Below, piece by piece: positions 7,807 to 16,366 of a stretch of DNA of 64,000 bases. The translations under genes were made by a program, and so were the position numbers. A model generated the notes under the pieces. It searched no databases. It saw only the letters and a list, made by a program, of their open reading frames with translations, and was not told the DNA's origin. The DNA is from UBA1433 sp964581565 (GTDB taxonomy: Bacteria; Bacillota; Clostridia; Eubacteriales; UBA1433): the NCBI GenBank assembly GCA_964581565.1, contig CAZOOZ010000001.1, forward strand, positions 372,001 through 436,000, given 5' to 3'. Each line of letters begins with the position of its first letter. Positions within the stretch are counted from its first letter, which is position 1.

Positions 7807-8136
7807 ATTATTTTCCTCCTATGATACTGTGATCTATGAATAAAAATGCCTAAGAGTCATATTACAAATACACCCTTAAGCTCAATAGTTACAAGTTTTT
7901 TAGTTTTATTAAGGAAATTTTTAATTACTTTTCTATTAATCTATAAAAACTTTTAGGGGTTGCCGTATCTTCTTTAATTCGGATATTTTGTTTGCCGATA
8001 TTTTCACGTTCTTATGTATCCCTTTTATTTTATATTTTATTACAGAAATTGTCAATTACTATGTTATTAATCTATCAATCAGCATTAAAAAATCGGCTTG
8101 CTATAAGCCGATTTTTTATTCTATTCATATCAGTAA
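7807..8136. other. 330-base gap inside the glutamine transporter operon
   Basis: No gene. It holds the 13-bp attenuator hairpin next to glnH. It also has an imperfect 24-base direct repeat (7921-7944 and 8052-8075, 20 of 24 identical, sharing ttattaatctat-like ends) and the glnP ribosome site. The rest is featureless AT-rich DNA. Confidence 0.6.
8087..8117 (-). terminator. attenuator or partial terminator between glnH and glnP
   Basis: Perfect 13-bp stem aaaaaatcggctt (8087-8099) with aagccgatttttt (8105-8117) and a 5-base loop, 19 bases after the glnH stop codon on the minus strand, with a U run. No strong new promoter is obvious before glnP, so read-through is expected. Confidence 0.8.
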
Positions 8137-8907
8137 TTATTTCTGGATATACGTGTCTAGGATTTCCTGATATTTTCCACTGGCTTTTAAGTTTGCAAGC
8201 CCTGCATTAAACATTTCGATCAGTTCAGGATTATTTCCTTTTAATACTGCAAAACCATAAGAATTTCCGCGTTCCATTTCGGTAACGATTTGCAGGGGCT
8301 CGCCTTTGGAGATTGCGTATCCTAAAACAGGATAATCTTCAAAACATGCTGCCGAATTGCCGATTTCAACATCTTGATACATATTGGCACTGTCATCAAA
8401 ATAAACGAGTTCGAAATCATTTTCTTCAGCGATGCTTTCAGCGAAAGCGGCGCCTTCCGTACCTGTTTTAACAGCGACTTTTTCTCCGGCTAAATCTGCA
8501 TAAGATTTTATCTCGTCATTGTTGCTAGAAATACCCATTACAATACCGCTGTCAAAGTAAGGGTCAGAGAAATCAAATATTTCTTGTCTTTCTTCCGTGA
8601 TGCTCATACCAGCGATCATGCCGTCAACTTGTTCTGCCTGTACAGCTTGTAAAGACGCGTCAAATCCTAAAATATTTATCTCATATTCAAAGCCTTGATC
8701 TTCTGCGATTGCTGCGAGCAAATCCATATCGATGCCTACAAAGTTTCCGCTTGAATCTTCAAATTCAAATGGTGCAAAAGTTGTATCGGTAGCTATAGTA
8801 TAAACTTTGTCATCAGTTGTATTTGAATTTGAACCGGAACATGCAGTAAATGTTAGAACTAACATAAGAACTGCAAGGATAGTAATAAATACTTTCGTTT
8901 TTTTCAT
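8137..8907 (-). CDS. glnH: glutamine/polar amino acid binding lipoprotein (GlnH-like)
   Basis: Periplasmic-type solute-binding protein (SBP family 3) tethered as a lipoprotein, 256 residues. The signal peptide ends at FTACS (Cys about residue 23). The mature protein shows the glutamine-binding pattern: ATDTTFAPFEFED, FVGIDMDLL, GFDASLQAVQAEQVDG and the family signature region. First gene of the leftward operon with glnP and glnQ. Glutamine is the best guess for the ligand, but other polar amino acids are possible. Confidence 0.9.
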   Translation of the reverse strand: MKKTKVFITILAVLMLVLTFTACSGSNSNTTDDKVYTIATDTTFAPFEFEDSSGNFVGIDMDLLAAIAEDQGFEYEINILGFDASLQAVQAEQVDGMIAGMSITEERQEIFDFSDPYFDSGIVMGISSNNDEIKSYADLAGEKVAVKTGTEGAAFAESIAEENDFELVYFDDSANMYQDVEIGNSAACFEDYPVLGYAISKGEPLQIVTEMERGNSYGFAVLKGNNPELIEMFNAGLANLKASGKYQEILDTYIQK

Positions 8908-8951
8908 TTAGTTCCCTCCATAAAATTTTTTATGTTCTGTTATCTTTTAAT

Positions 8952-8980
8952 ATTTTATCTGTAAGCGTTTGAATTGTCAA
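8952..8980 (-). promoter_or_regulatory. sigma-A promoter of the glnHPQ operon
   Basis: Reading leftward: TTGACA (complement of 8975-8980), 17-base spacer, TAAAAT (complement of 8952-8957), about 45 bases before the glnH start. Confidence 0.75.
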
Positions 8981-9103
8981 TTCATATAAAATTGTTTTCA
9001 ATAAAAATATTGAATTCACACTTGTTTATGTTAATATAATGTTGACAAAAATAATTTCTCATAAAAAAGAATTTATATACGTTTTTAAGGAGTAAAAAAA
9101 TTA

Positions 9104-9643
9104 ATGTATATATATGGATGTGAAATTAAAATAATAAAAGGAGATATCACACTACAGGAAACATCAGCTATCGTGAATGCAGCAAATTCTGCACTGATAG
9201 GCGGAGGCGGTGTGGATGGGGCTATTCATAAAGCGGCAGGGAGCAATCTTCCCATGGCGCTGAGAAAAATAGGTTCTTGCCCGACAGGAACAGCATGTAT
9301 GACGCAAGGCTTTAATCTAAAAAGCAAGTATATCATTCACACGGTAGGGCCGATTTATCAAGGCGGCAATAACAACGAGTCCGTGCTTCTCAAAAGTGCA
9401 TATATCTCTTCTCTTAAACTGGCGAATGAGCATAGCTTGGAGTCAATTTCTTTTCCCGCAATCAGCACAGGGGTCTATCGATTTCCCAAAGCGCAGGCTG
9501 CGAGCATTGCGATTTCCACTGCATTAGAGTATTTAAAAGAAGCAAATAAATCGTTAAAGGAAATTGTTTTTGTTTTGTTTGACGAGGAGCAATATCAATT
9601 ATATATAGATATATTGAATGAATTAAAGGAGCGAGTAGAATGA
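9104..9643 (+). CDS. macrodomain protein, probable ADP-ribose-ester hydrolase
   Basis: A single macrodomain of the MacroD/YmdB class, 179 residues. Family members bind ADP-ribose and remove O-acetyl-ADP-ribose or mono-ADP-ribose from acidic residues. Key motifs: GDIT, NAANSALIGGGGVDGAIH (about residues 26-43, with the catalytic-class Asn and GGGVD loop), and STGVYRFP. The stop overlaps the next ATG (ATGA at 9640-9643), so it is translationally coupled to a LiaF-like membrane protein, an uncommon partner. No associated ADP-ribosyltransferase or sirtuin gene is visible nearby. Confidence 0.9.
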   Translation: MYIYGCEIKIIKGDITLQETSAIVNAANSALIGGGGVDGAIHKAAGSNLPMALRKIGSCPTGTACMTQGFNLKSKYIIHTVGPIYQGGNNNESVLLKSAYISSLKLANEHSLESISFPAISTGVYRFPKAQAASIAISTALEYLKEANKSLKEIVFVLFDEEQYQLYIDILNELKERVE

Positions 9644-10419
9644 AAAAATCATTAAACGGTGCAGTTATTTTTGGAATTATTTTGGTTGCTGCAGGTGTTA
9701 TATTTGCAGGCAATGAACTGGGGGCATGGAGTATTCGCCTTTTTTTTGACGGATGGTGGACGCTTTTTATCATCATTCCTTGTCTTATTAGTATGATTCA
9801 AAACGGATTTAATGCCGGAAATATTATAGGCCTTTGTATCGGATTATTTTTTCTTTTGCAGCAACAAAACTTTTTTTGGTTTCACGAATACAGAAAATTA
9901 ATTTTCCCGATCATTATCGTGCTATTAGGACTGTTGATCATTTTTAAACACAATGATAATCACATGGTGCATCATCAGCCTGTCTATGATGAACCGATAA
10001 ACAACGCAGACCAAAATAAAGATGCTGAAAATAAAGAAGCGGGTAATCAACAACAATTCAACCCGCATTTTCAGGATCCATCACGCATTGTCAAAATGAT
10101 GGCTTTGTTTTCCGGACAGGATTACGAAAGCACGCACCAACCGTTTCATGGCGCAGATTTAAAGGCGTTTTTCGGAGGTGTTGATTTAGATATTAGAAAT
10201 GCGATTATAGATAAAGATGTTCGGATAGATGCATTGTGTGCGTTTGGCGGTATCGACATTCTCGTTCCGGAAAACATCGCGGTCAAAGTGCAGTCTACCG
10301 CTATTTTCGGCGGCGTAGATAATATGGCAAAATACAACACAGGCTCACCGTGTGTCTATATTTACTGCACCTGTGTATTTGGCGGGATAGATATTAAATT
10401 TAGCAAAAATAAAAAATAA
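9640..10419 (+). CDS. LiaF-like membrane protein
   Basis: A 259-residue protein with about four N-terminal membrane helices (to residue about 105), a hydrophilic His/Asn/Gln-rich linker, and a C-terminal domain with repeated 'FFGGVDLDI', 'AFGGIDI' and 'IFGGVD' turns. That is the beta-helix-like domain of LiaF and cell-wall-active antibiotic response proteins. LiaF proteins modulate LiaRS envelope-stress two-component systems in Bacilli, but no histidine kinase or regulator gene is adjacent here. Ribosome site ggag lies inside the macrodomain gene and the two overlap by ATGA. Confidence 0.8.
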   Translation: MKKSLNGAVIFGIILVAAGVIFAGNELGAWSIRLFFDGWWTLFIIIPCLISMIQNGFNAGNIIGLCIGLFFLLQQQNFFWFHEYRKLIFPIIIVLLGLLIIFKHNDNHMVHHQPVYDEPINNADQNKDAENKEAGNQQQFNPHFQDPSRIVKMMALFSGQDYESTHQPFHGADLKAFFGGVDLDIRNAIIDKDVRIDALCAFGGIDILVPENIAVKVQSTAIFGGVDNMAKYNTGSPCVYIYCTCVFGGIDIKFSKNKK

Positions 10420-10506
10420 TTCTTTTATTTATGTCAAATGTTGACAAAAATATTTCATAAATGCAAGTAAAATACTTCATATGAATGATTATAAAAAAGA
10501 GAATTC

Positions 10507-10535
10507 TTGATATTTCATTTATTTTGAAATATAAT
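10507..10535 (+). promoter_or_regulatory. sigma-A promoter of the HIT gene
   Basis: TTGATA (10507-10512), 17-base spacer, TATAAT (10530-10535), 22 bases before the start codon. Confidence 0.75.
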
Positions 10536-10557
10536 GTAGCAGTATTTGGAGGTAATA

Positions 10558-10899
10558 ATGGACGATTGTTTATTTTGTAAAATTATAAATAAAGAAATTC
10601 CTTCTCAAATTGTATACGAAGATGACAAAACCCTCGTATTTAAAGATTTGGAACCACAGGCACCAATACATTATTTGATCGTGCCTAAGCAACATTTTGA
10701 TAACCTCACAAATGTTCCGGCCGGCAATGATATTATCAGCCATATTTTTACGGTAGCTACAAAAATGGCGGTAAAAGAAGGTGTGAGTGACACAGGATTT
10801 CGAATTGTCAATAACTGCGGGCTTTTGGGCGGGCAGAGCGTAAATCATCTTCATTTTCATTTTTTGGCGGGGCGCCAGATGAAATGGCCTCCGGGCTGA
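10558..10899 (+). CDS. HIT family protein (HinT-like nucleotide hydrolase)
   Basis: Histidine-triad hydrolase, 113 residues. It opens with CLFCKIINKEIPS, with a possible zinc-binding CxxC, and ends with the triad HLHFHFLAG, whose last His is the family's catalytic nucleophile. Homologues cleave adenosine phosphoramidates. The ATG at 10558 follows ggagg at 10548-10552; the in-frame TTG 12 bases earlier lies over the ribosome site and is rejected. It sits upstream of rpsU, as often in Firmicutes, but has its own promoter. Confidence 0.9.
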   Translation: MDDCLFCKIINKEIPSQIVYEDDKTLVFKDLEPQAPIHYLIVPKQHFDNLTNVPAGNDIISHIFTVATKMAVKEGVSDTGFRIVNNCGLLGGQSVNHLHFHFLAGRQMKWPPG

Positions 10900-10905
10900 A
10901 AAATA

Positions 10906-10933
10906 TTGACATAATAATATGATTTGATATAAT
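10906..10933 (+). promoter_or_regulatory. sigma-A promoter of rpsU-yqeY
   Basis: TTGACA (10906-10911), 16-base spacer, TATAAT (10928-10933), immediately after the HIT gene. Confidence 0.8.
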
Positions 10934-10971
10934 ACTTCATTGTAGAATTAAGCATGAGGGGGGGGATAGAA

Positions 10972-11151
10972 GTGTCAGAAGTAAAAGTTCGAGAAGGCGA
11001 AAGCTTAGAAAGTGCTTTAAAAAGATTTAAAAAGAAAACTGCAAGAGCGGGTGTAATGAGCGAAGTCAGAAAAAGAGAACATTACGAAAAACCCAGCGAA
11101 AGAAAAAAGAGAAAAGCAGAAGCTGCAAAGAAGAAGAAAAGCAGGTACTAG
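10972..11151 (+). CDS. rpsU: 30S ribosomal protein S21
   Basis: S21 of the small ribosomal subunit, 59 residues, the usual length. SEVKVREGESLESALKRF matches the conserved N-terminus, and the C-terminus is the usual Lys/Arg-rich tail. I chose GTG at 10972 rather than the in-frame ATG at 10954: the bases between are a G-run (ggggggg) that serves as ribosome site, and the standard S21 start is SEV. yqeY follows after 3 bases, a classic Firmicute pair. Confidence 0.95.
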   Translation: MSEVKVREGESLESALKRFKKKTARAGVMSEVRKREHYEKPSERKKRKAEAAKKKKSRY

Positions 11152-11154
11152 CAA

Positions 11155-11598
11155 ATGGATCTTAAACAAAGACTTATGAGCGATTATAAAGACGCCATGA
11201 AGAATAAAGATACAATACCAAAACAGACCATCACAATGGTTCGGTCCGCGATTCTTTTTTATGAAAAAAATCATAAAGTAGAATTAGATGAGAACGGCAT
11301 TGTAGAAATTATTGCATCTGAATTAAAAAAACGCCGTGAAGCGCTGAAAGAGTTTGAAAAAGCGCAGCGCGATGATTTGATTATTCAAACACAAGAAGAG
11401 ATCAAAGTCCTTATGAAATACCTTCCCGAGCAGCTGAGTGATGCGCAAATTGAAGCAGAGGTGCTAGATGTAATTAGAGCAACAAATGCATCTACTATGA
11501 AAGATATGGGCAAAGTCATGGCGGCCTTAATGCCAAAGTTAAAAGGCAAAGCAGATGGGAGCTTAATCAATCAATTAGTCAAAAAACACTTATCTTAA
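11155..11598 (+). CDS. yqeY: GatB/YqeY domain protein
   Basis: A 147-residue helical protein of the YqeY family, related to the tail domain of the amidotransferase subunit GatB and thought to bind tRNA or act with it; exact role unsettled. Recognisable segments are LKQRLMSDYKDAMKNKD, ELKKRREALKEFEKA and MKDMGKVMAALMPKLKGKADG. It follows rpsU after 3 bases and is closed by a terminator at 11638. Confidence 0.92.
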   Translation: MDLKQRLMSDYKDAMKNKDTIPKQTITMVRSAILFYEKNHKVELDENGIVEIIASELKKRREALKEFEKAQRDDLIIQTQEEIKVLMKYLPEQLSDAQIEAEVLDVIRATNASTMKDMGKVMAALMPKLKGKADGSLINQLVKKHLS

Positions 11599-11637
11599 AT
11601 TATATGCTGTATACATATATTTAAAGTTAAGATGATT

Positions 11638-11668
11638 ACATCCTCGAGTTATCGGGGATGTTTTTTTT
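11638..11668 (+). terminator. terminator of rpsU-yqeY
   Basis: acatcctcg (11638-11646) pairs with cggggatgt (11653-11661, one G-U), followed by eight T. Confidence 0.85.
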
Positions 11669-11746
11669 GTCTAATCTTCTATCAATGAGCTCTGGGCTGT
11701 AATTTTTTATAAATTTAACTCATAAAATAGTGTGTAGGGTGATTTT

Positions 11747-12061
11747 ATGAGTAAAGCAACGGAAAATAAAAAGCAAAAAAAGAATACAACCGCCTTTAAA
11801 ACAGTGCGGACTAAAATCAGCAATGTGGCGGAGCTGCCTTATGAGCTTGTGCTGAATCTGCCTAAAATAACGATTATTGGAGATATGCAGGCGGTTATTG
11901 AAAATCATAAAGGTATTATTGAGTATGAAAATGATATTATCCGTATTAATTCCTCGATTGGAATGATAAAGATCACCGGAGAGAAGTTAACAATTAAAAA
12001 CATTATGGCAGAAGAGATCATTATTTTAGGTAGTATATCTATGGTGCAGGTGGTAAAATGA
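11747..12061 (+). CDS. yqfC: sporulation protein YqfC
   Basis: YabP/YqfC-family protein, 104 residues. The family pattern LPKITIIGDMQAVIENHKGI, EYENDIIRINSSIG and ITGEKLTIKNI is clear. In B. subtilis yqfC is made in the mother cell under sigma-E and is needed for normal sporulation together with yqfD. Here it overlaps yqfD by ATGA, the usual arrangement. Ribosome site aggg(tga) is 5-8 bases before ATG 11747. The gene supports an endospore-forming lineage. Confidence 0.9.
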   Translation: MSKATENKKQKKNTTAFKTVRTKISNVAELPYELVLNLPKITIIGDMQAVIENHKGIIEYENDIIRINSSIGMIKITGEKLTIKNIMAEEIIILGSISMVQVVK

Positions 12062-13236
12062 GTATTGTAAAACTTTTTCATTATATCAACGGCTTTTATA
12101 TAATAGAAATGCATGGATATATGATGGAGAAACTGCTTAATATACTTCATATACATAAAATCTATGCATGGGATATAAAGAAAGATAAAAATGGCGCGCT
12201 TCGGCTCAAACTAATGCGAGGTTCACTTGAAAAGTTTCTATCGCTAAGCAAGCATTTTAAAGTTGATGTAAAAGTAATTTCTAAGCATGGATTGCCGTAT
12301 TTTTTACAAAGGATGCTTAGGAAAAAAGGATTTGTAATAGGATGCATGATTTTAATTGCATCATTTTTTTTCTTGTCATCACTTATTTTAAAGATAGAAA
12401 TTCCTGTAGAATACTCAATGCAAAAACAGCAAATTATGACTGCGCTCAGTGAAGTTGGGTTAAAAGCAGGACTCATAAAATACACAATTGATTATGACGA
12501 AGTCAAAAGACAATTTTTAATCAATAATCCTGATTATACGTATATAAGTATTACTCTTCAGGGCACAAAAGCCAAAGTGGATCTGTATTCCGCTGTAAAG
12601 TCACAAGAAATTTATGACTATTCAAAACCGGCCGATATCATAGCAAGCAAAGACGGCGAAGTGACAAAAATCTTAACAATTAGAGGAACGGCATTGGTGA
12701 AGCAGGGAGACATCGTAAAAAGAGGAGATGTACTCATCAGCGGAAATGAACATATGCTGGTTGGAAACAGTGAAACCTATGTATATCAATGTGCAACGGG
12801 AAGCATCATGGCGAAAGTAAAATATAATTTCGAAAATATTCCGGTAAATATGTTGCAGCCAAGTGAGGATGCTGCTTTCACGGAACAAAAAATAATTTTA
12901 CTTAAAAATTTTGCATTTGAATATAAAAAAGCTGATGATTCAGATGACTTGATTGAATATCAAAGCACAGAAAGAAATATCTATTTGTTTGACTTTATGC
13001 TACCGGTTCGAATTCAAAAGATTATATTCTACAAGAAAAGCGAAGCAGTCACAAAAAATGAGAGCAAAATTGTCGATGATGTGGTAGAATATCTAAGAAA
13101 TAATGATTATTTAAGTAAGAATATTCAAATTACTCATATAAATATAAAAAAAACAGGGCAGTATATGGATAATAACTTATATTCGGCAGAAATAATTGCG
13201 CTTGAAGAAATTGCACAAATTAAATATATTCAATAA
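12058..13236 (+). CDS. yqfD: sporulation protein YqfD
   Basis: Membrane sporulation protein YqfD, 392 residues, usual length. An N-terminal cytoplasmic domain is followed by one membrane helix (about residues 95-115, VIGCMILIASFFFLSSLIL) and a large outer domain with VSKDGEVTKI-like and GTALVKQGDIVKRGDVLISG (residues about 205-230, shortened here as VKQGDIVKRGDVLISG) lipoyl/HlyD-type turns. Coupled to yqfC by a 4-base overlap. It leads directly into phoH, the conserved Firmicute order. Confidence 0.92.
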   Translation: MSIVKLFHYINGFYIIEMHGYMMEKLLNILHIHKIYAWDIKKDKNGALRLKLMRGSLEKFLSLSKHFKVDVKVISKHGLPYFLQRMLRKKGFVIGCMILIASFFFLSSLILKIEIPVEYSMQKQQIMTALSEVGLKAGLIKYTIDYDEVKRQFLINNPDYTYISITLQGTKAKVDLYSAVKSQEIYDYSKPADIIASKDGEVTKILTIRGTALVKQGDIVKRGDVLISGNEHMLVGNSETYVYQCATGSIMAKVKYNFENIPVNMLQPSEDAAFTEQKIILLKNFAFEYKKADDSDDLIEYQSTERNIYLFDFMLPVRIQKIIFYKKSEAVTKNESKIVDDVVEYLRNNDYLSKNIQITHINIKKTGQYMDNNLYSAEIIALEEIAQIKYIQ

Positions 13237-13262
13237 CATGATTTGGGGAGAAATAATAAAAT

Positions 13263-14228
13263 TTGAATAATAAAAAAATAAGGCAAATAAATCTTGAACC
13301 TTACAGCGCGGACATCAGAAAAATTACAGGCATTATGGATAAGAACCTAAGCGAGATAGAAAAGTATTTTAATGTGGACATTATATTTCGAGATAATTCA
13401 TTGAAAATCATGGGACAAGAGGACGATGTGGTAAAAGCAGAAGAAGCAATATTAAATTTATTTAAGGCGGGCAAAAACAGAGAGAATATTGATAATCAAA
13501 CATTAAATTATATATTGAGCATGACAGGGAAGACACTTGATAAAGATTACTTGGAAAATTCAAATATTATTTGCTATACTGCAAGAGGAAAAGCAATAAA
13601 ATATAAAACCGCAGGGCAAAAGAAATATATAAACGCAATTAAGCGTAATGATATCACCTTTGCCATAGGCCCGGCGGGGACAGGAAAAACTTATCTTGCC
13701 ATGGCAATGGCGGTGGAAGCATTTAAAAAAGGCGATGTGGCACGCATCGTGCTCACGCGTCCCGCGGTTGAAGCCGGTGAAAGTCTTGGGTTTTTACCGG
13801 GTGATTTAAGGGAAAAGGTTGATCCGTATCTGCGACCGCTTTATGACGCACTCTATGATATAATGGGCGTTGAAGTATATCAAAAATATATGGAACGCGG
13901 AATGATTGAAGTGGCTCCGCTTGCCTATATGCGCGGCCGTACGCTGGATGATTCGTTTATCGTCTTAGACGAAGCCCAAAATACAACTCCGGAACAAATG
14001 AAAATGTTTTTGACCAGGCTTGGGTTTGGTTCGAAAGCCATTGTGACGGGAGATATCACACAAGTGGATTTGCCTAATGATAAGACAAGCGGTCTTGTAA
14101 AAGTGCAACATATCTTAGGTAATATAAAGGGGCTTGAATTTATATATTTGACACAGCAAGATGTGGTTCGTCATAGTCTTGTGCAAAGAATTATAGATGC
14201 TTATGATAATTACGAAAATAATAAATAA
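13263..14228 (+). CDS. phoH: PhoH family ATPase
   Basis: PhoH-like P-loop NTPase, 321 residues. It has an N-terminal KH-like region, Walker A GPAGTGKTYLA (about residue 136), Walker B FIVLDEAQN and the motif TRLGFGSKAIVTGD. PhoH proteins are linked to RNA metabolism; in this cluster they sit with ybeY and era, both ribosome-maturation genes. The start is a TTG at 13263 with ggggag 12 bases upstream. The stop codon shares a base with the next frame. Confidence 0.93.
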   Translation: MNNKKIRQINLEPYSADIRKITGIMDKNLSEIEKYFNVDIIFRDNSLKIMGQEDDVVKAEEAILNLFKAGKNRENIDNQTLNYILSMTGKTLDKDYLENSNIICYTARGKAIKYKTAGQKKYINAIKRNDITFAIGPAGTGKTYLAMAMAVEAFKKGDVARIVLTRPAVEAGESLGFLPGDLREKVDPYLRPLYDALYDIMGVEVYQKYMERGMIEVAPLAYMRGRTLDDSFIVLDEAQNTTPEQMKMFLTRLGFGSKAIVTGDITQVDLPNDKTSGLVKVQHILGNIKGLEFIYLTQQDVVRHSLVQRIIDAYDNYENNK

Positions 14229-14239
14229 TGGAGTTACTT

Positions 14240-16366
14240 ATGTCTAAGCCCAGTAAGATTATTCGTGTAATCGTTGCGGTTGTATTATTTGCCGTTACTT
14301 TTATATTGCTTTATTTTTCACTTGCTCCCAAAAAGTATTCTCTGGAAGTAGGACAAACCGCAATCGAAGATATTGCAGCGCAAAGCATGATTGTCGACAG
14401 TGAGCAAACTGAAGAGCTGAAACAGCAGGCTGAAGAAAACGTTGATCCCGTATATGACGACATCCCGGGGGCATCACTAAGGGTATCCGAATCCGTGGGG
14501 ATTATCATGGATATAATCGACGGTGCAGGTGAAGATGATAGCCTTGCGGATATTCAAAAAGAGATAAAAGATAATCTCGACATCACACTGGAAACATCCA
14601 GTGTTGAGCATATTTTGGCAATGTCTCAGGCCGACCGGGATGAAATGAAGGAAAAAATGCTTGCAATATTATCAGAGGTTTATCAAGACAAGGTGAGTGC
14701 AGACGACCTTCAGGAAAAAAAAGAGTATACATATCAATACATTGATAATACTTGGATGAGTCAAATAAGCAAAATTGAAGCGCGCAATATTTTGGGCAAA
14801 GTAATGATTGCCAATGTGCAGGAAAACGAAGAAAAAACATTGGCGGCCAAAGAAGAGGCAAGAGAAAACGTAGAGACAATCACCTATGTGCAAGGCTCAA
14901 AAATCGTTACAAAAGGTGAAGTTATTACACAAGAGAAATATGATTTACTCAAAAGCAATGGTCTGCTTGAAGGCAACAAGACGCAGGACTTGTTTTTATA
15001 CGGCGGCATCGTGTTTTTTATAGCCGTATTACTGTTGATGCTCGCACTTTATCTGTATCAGTTTGAAAAATATATATTTACTCAAACAACAAAGCTTTTC
15101 ATGATACTTTGTCAGATCGTTATCTATTTGGCGCTTGCTAATTTGATTATTCGTTTTAATGCATATTTAATTCCGATCTCTATGCTTGCAGTGACGCTTT
15201 CTTTGGTTCTCAAGCCTAAATTGGCTTTGATTATCAATATATTTGCAGTCATGCTGGTGGCTTTTTCTATAAAAGCAGAAGCTACATTCATAATTATTAT
15301 GCTGAGTTCAGGCGTGCTTTCGGCAATTTTTATGAAGCGTATCATCACGCAATCCGGCATTTACAAATACAGTCTTATTATCGGAGTCATCAACGCATTT
15401 ATTCTCTTGGTAAGTGATATAATTCTTTATAACATAAGTATTAATACCGCTATTAATTGTGGTTATATAATATTGGCATCCATTGTAGCAGGATTCGGAT
15501 CCGTGGGTCTGGTTTATCTTTGGGAATGGCTTTTTAATATACCGACTTCTATCCGCATGCTGGACATTGCTTCCCTCAATCATCCATTGGTAAAAAAATT
15601 AATGCAATTTGCTCCGGGAACCTATCAGCATTCGCTTAATGTGAGTGGTCTGGCGGAAGCGGCGGCAGAAGAAATCAGTGCAGATGTTTTACTTGCGAAA
15701 GCCGGCGGGCTTTTTCATGATATAGGCAAACTGGATGATCCAAGTTATTTTTGTGAAAACCAGCAACCGGATAAAAATCCTCATGATAAATTAAGGCCGT
15801 CGCAAAGCGCGCAAATACTTAAAAAACATGTTTCAAATGGCGTTGCTTTGGCAAAAAAATATAAATTACCGAAGTTAATACAAGAAATTATTCAAACGCA
15901 TCAGGGCACATCTATCATGGAATATTTTTATCATAAAGAAAAAAATAATCAGGATAACGTCGATACCCAAACTTACCGATATGATGGTCCGAAACCAGTG
16001 ATGAAAGAGGCGGCTATCGTGATGCTTGCCGATAGCTGTGAAGCGGCGGTTAAAAGCATTCCAAGACCAACCGAAGCACAGATCTATGATATGGTTCAAA
16101 AGATCTTTTATATGAAACAATCAGACGGGCAATTGTCGGAGAGTGAACTTACTTTCTCTGAATTAAATAAAATTAAAAAAATTTTTGTACGCAATTTGAA
16201 TGCAATGTATCATGAACGCATACAATATCCTCATCAGGATGATGATATTGAAAAAATGACACAGGAAATTCAAAATAGTTTTGAAGAAGAAAACACGATA
16301 GCAAAAGAGCGAATAAACACAGAAGAAACAGAGGATGTAAATGGAAGCAAAGATTCTGACGAATAA
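14240..16366 (+). CDS. pgpH: 7TM-HD cyclic-di-AMP phosphodiesterase (PgpH-type)
   Basis: Membrane HD-domain phosphodiesterase of the PgpH/YqfF family, about 708 residues. It has an N-terminal membrane anchor, a large extracytoplasmic 7TMR-HDED domain (about 35-250), about seven membrane helices (about 255-435) and a cytoplasmic HD domain with HSLNVSGLAEAAA, GLFHDIGKLDDP and a later His/Asp set (QTHQGTS, ADSCEAAV). Homologues hydrolyse c-di-AMP to pApA. ATG 14240 has ggag 6 bases before it; an ATG at 14228 overlapping the phoH stop is the alternative. The C-terminus is acidic and overlaps ybeY. Confidence 0.93.
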   Translation: MSKPSKIIRVIVAVVLFAVTFILLYFSLAPKKYSLEVGQTAIEDIAAQSMIVDSEQTEELKQQAEENVDPVYDDIPGASLRVSESVGIIMDIIDGAGEDDSLADIQKEIKDNLDITLETSSVEHILAMSQADRDEMKEKMLAILSEVYQDKVSADDLQEKKEYTYQYIDNTWMSQISKIEARNILGKVMIANVQENEEKTLAAKEEARENVETITYVQGSKIVTKGEVITQEKYDLLKSNGLLEGNKTQDLFLYGGIVFFIAVLLLMLALYLYQFEKYIFTQTTKLFMILCQIVIYLALANLIIRFNAYLIPISMLAVTLSLVLKPKLALIINIFAVMLVAFSIKAEATFIIIMLSSGVLSAIFMKRIITQSGIYKYSLIIGVINAFILLVSDIILYNISINTAINCGYIILASIVAGFGSVGLVYLWEWLFNIPTSIRMLDIASLNHPLVKKLMQFAPGTYQHSLNVSGLAEAAAEEISADVLLAKAGGLFHDIGKLDDPSYFCENQQPDKNPHDKLRPSQSAQILKKHVSNGVALAKKYKLPKLIQEIIQTHQGTSIMEYFYHKEKNNQDNVDTQTYRYDGPKPVMKEAAIVMLADSCEAAVKSIPRPTEAQIYDMVQKIFYMKQSDGQLSESELTFSELNKIKKIFVRNLNAMYHERIQYPHQDDDIEKMTQEIQNSFEEENTIAKERINTEETEDVNGSKDSDE

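Noticed and set aside
10440..10475. Promoter starting at TTGACA 10441
   Set aside because: The only good -10 downstream (TAAAAT at 10468) is 21 bases away; the TTGATA/TATAAT pair at 10507-10535 is far better placed.
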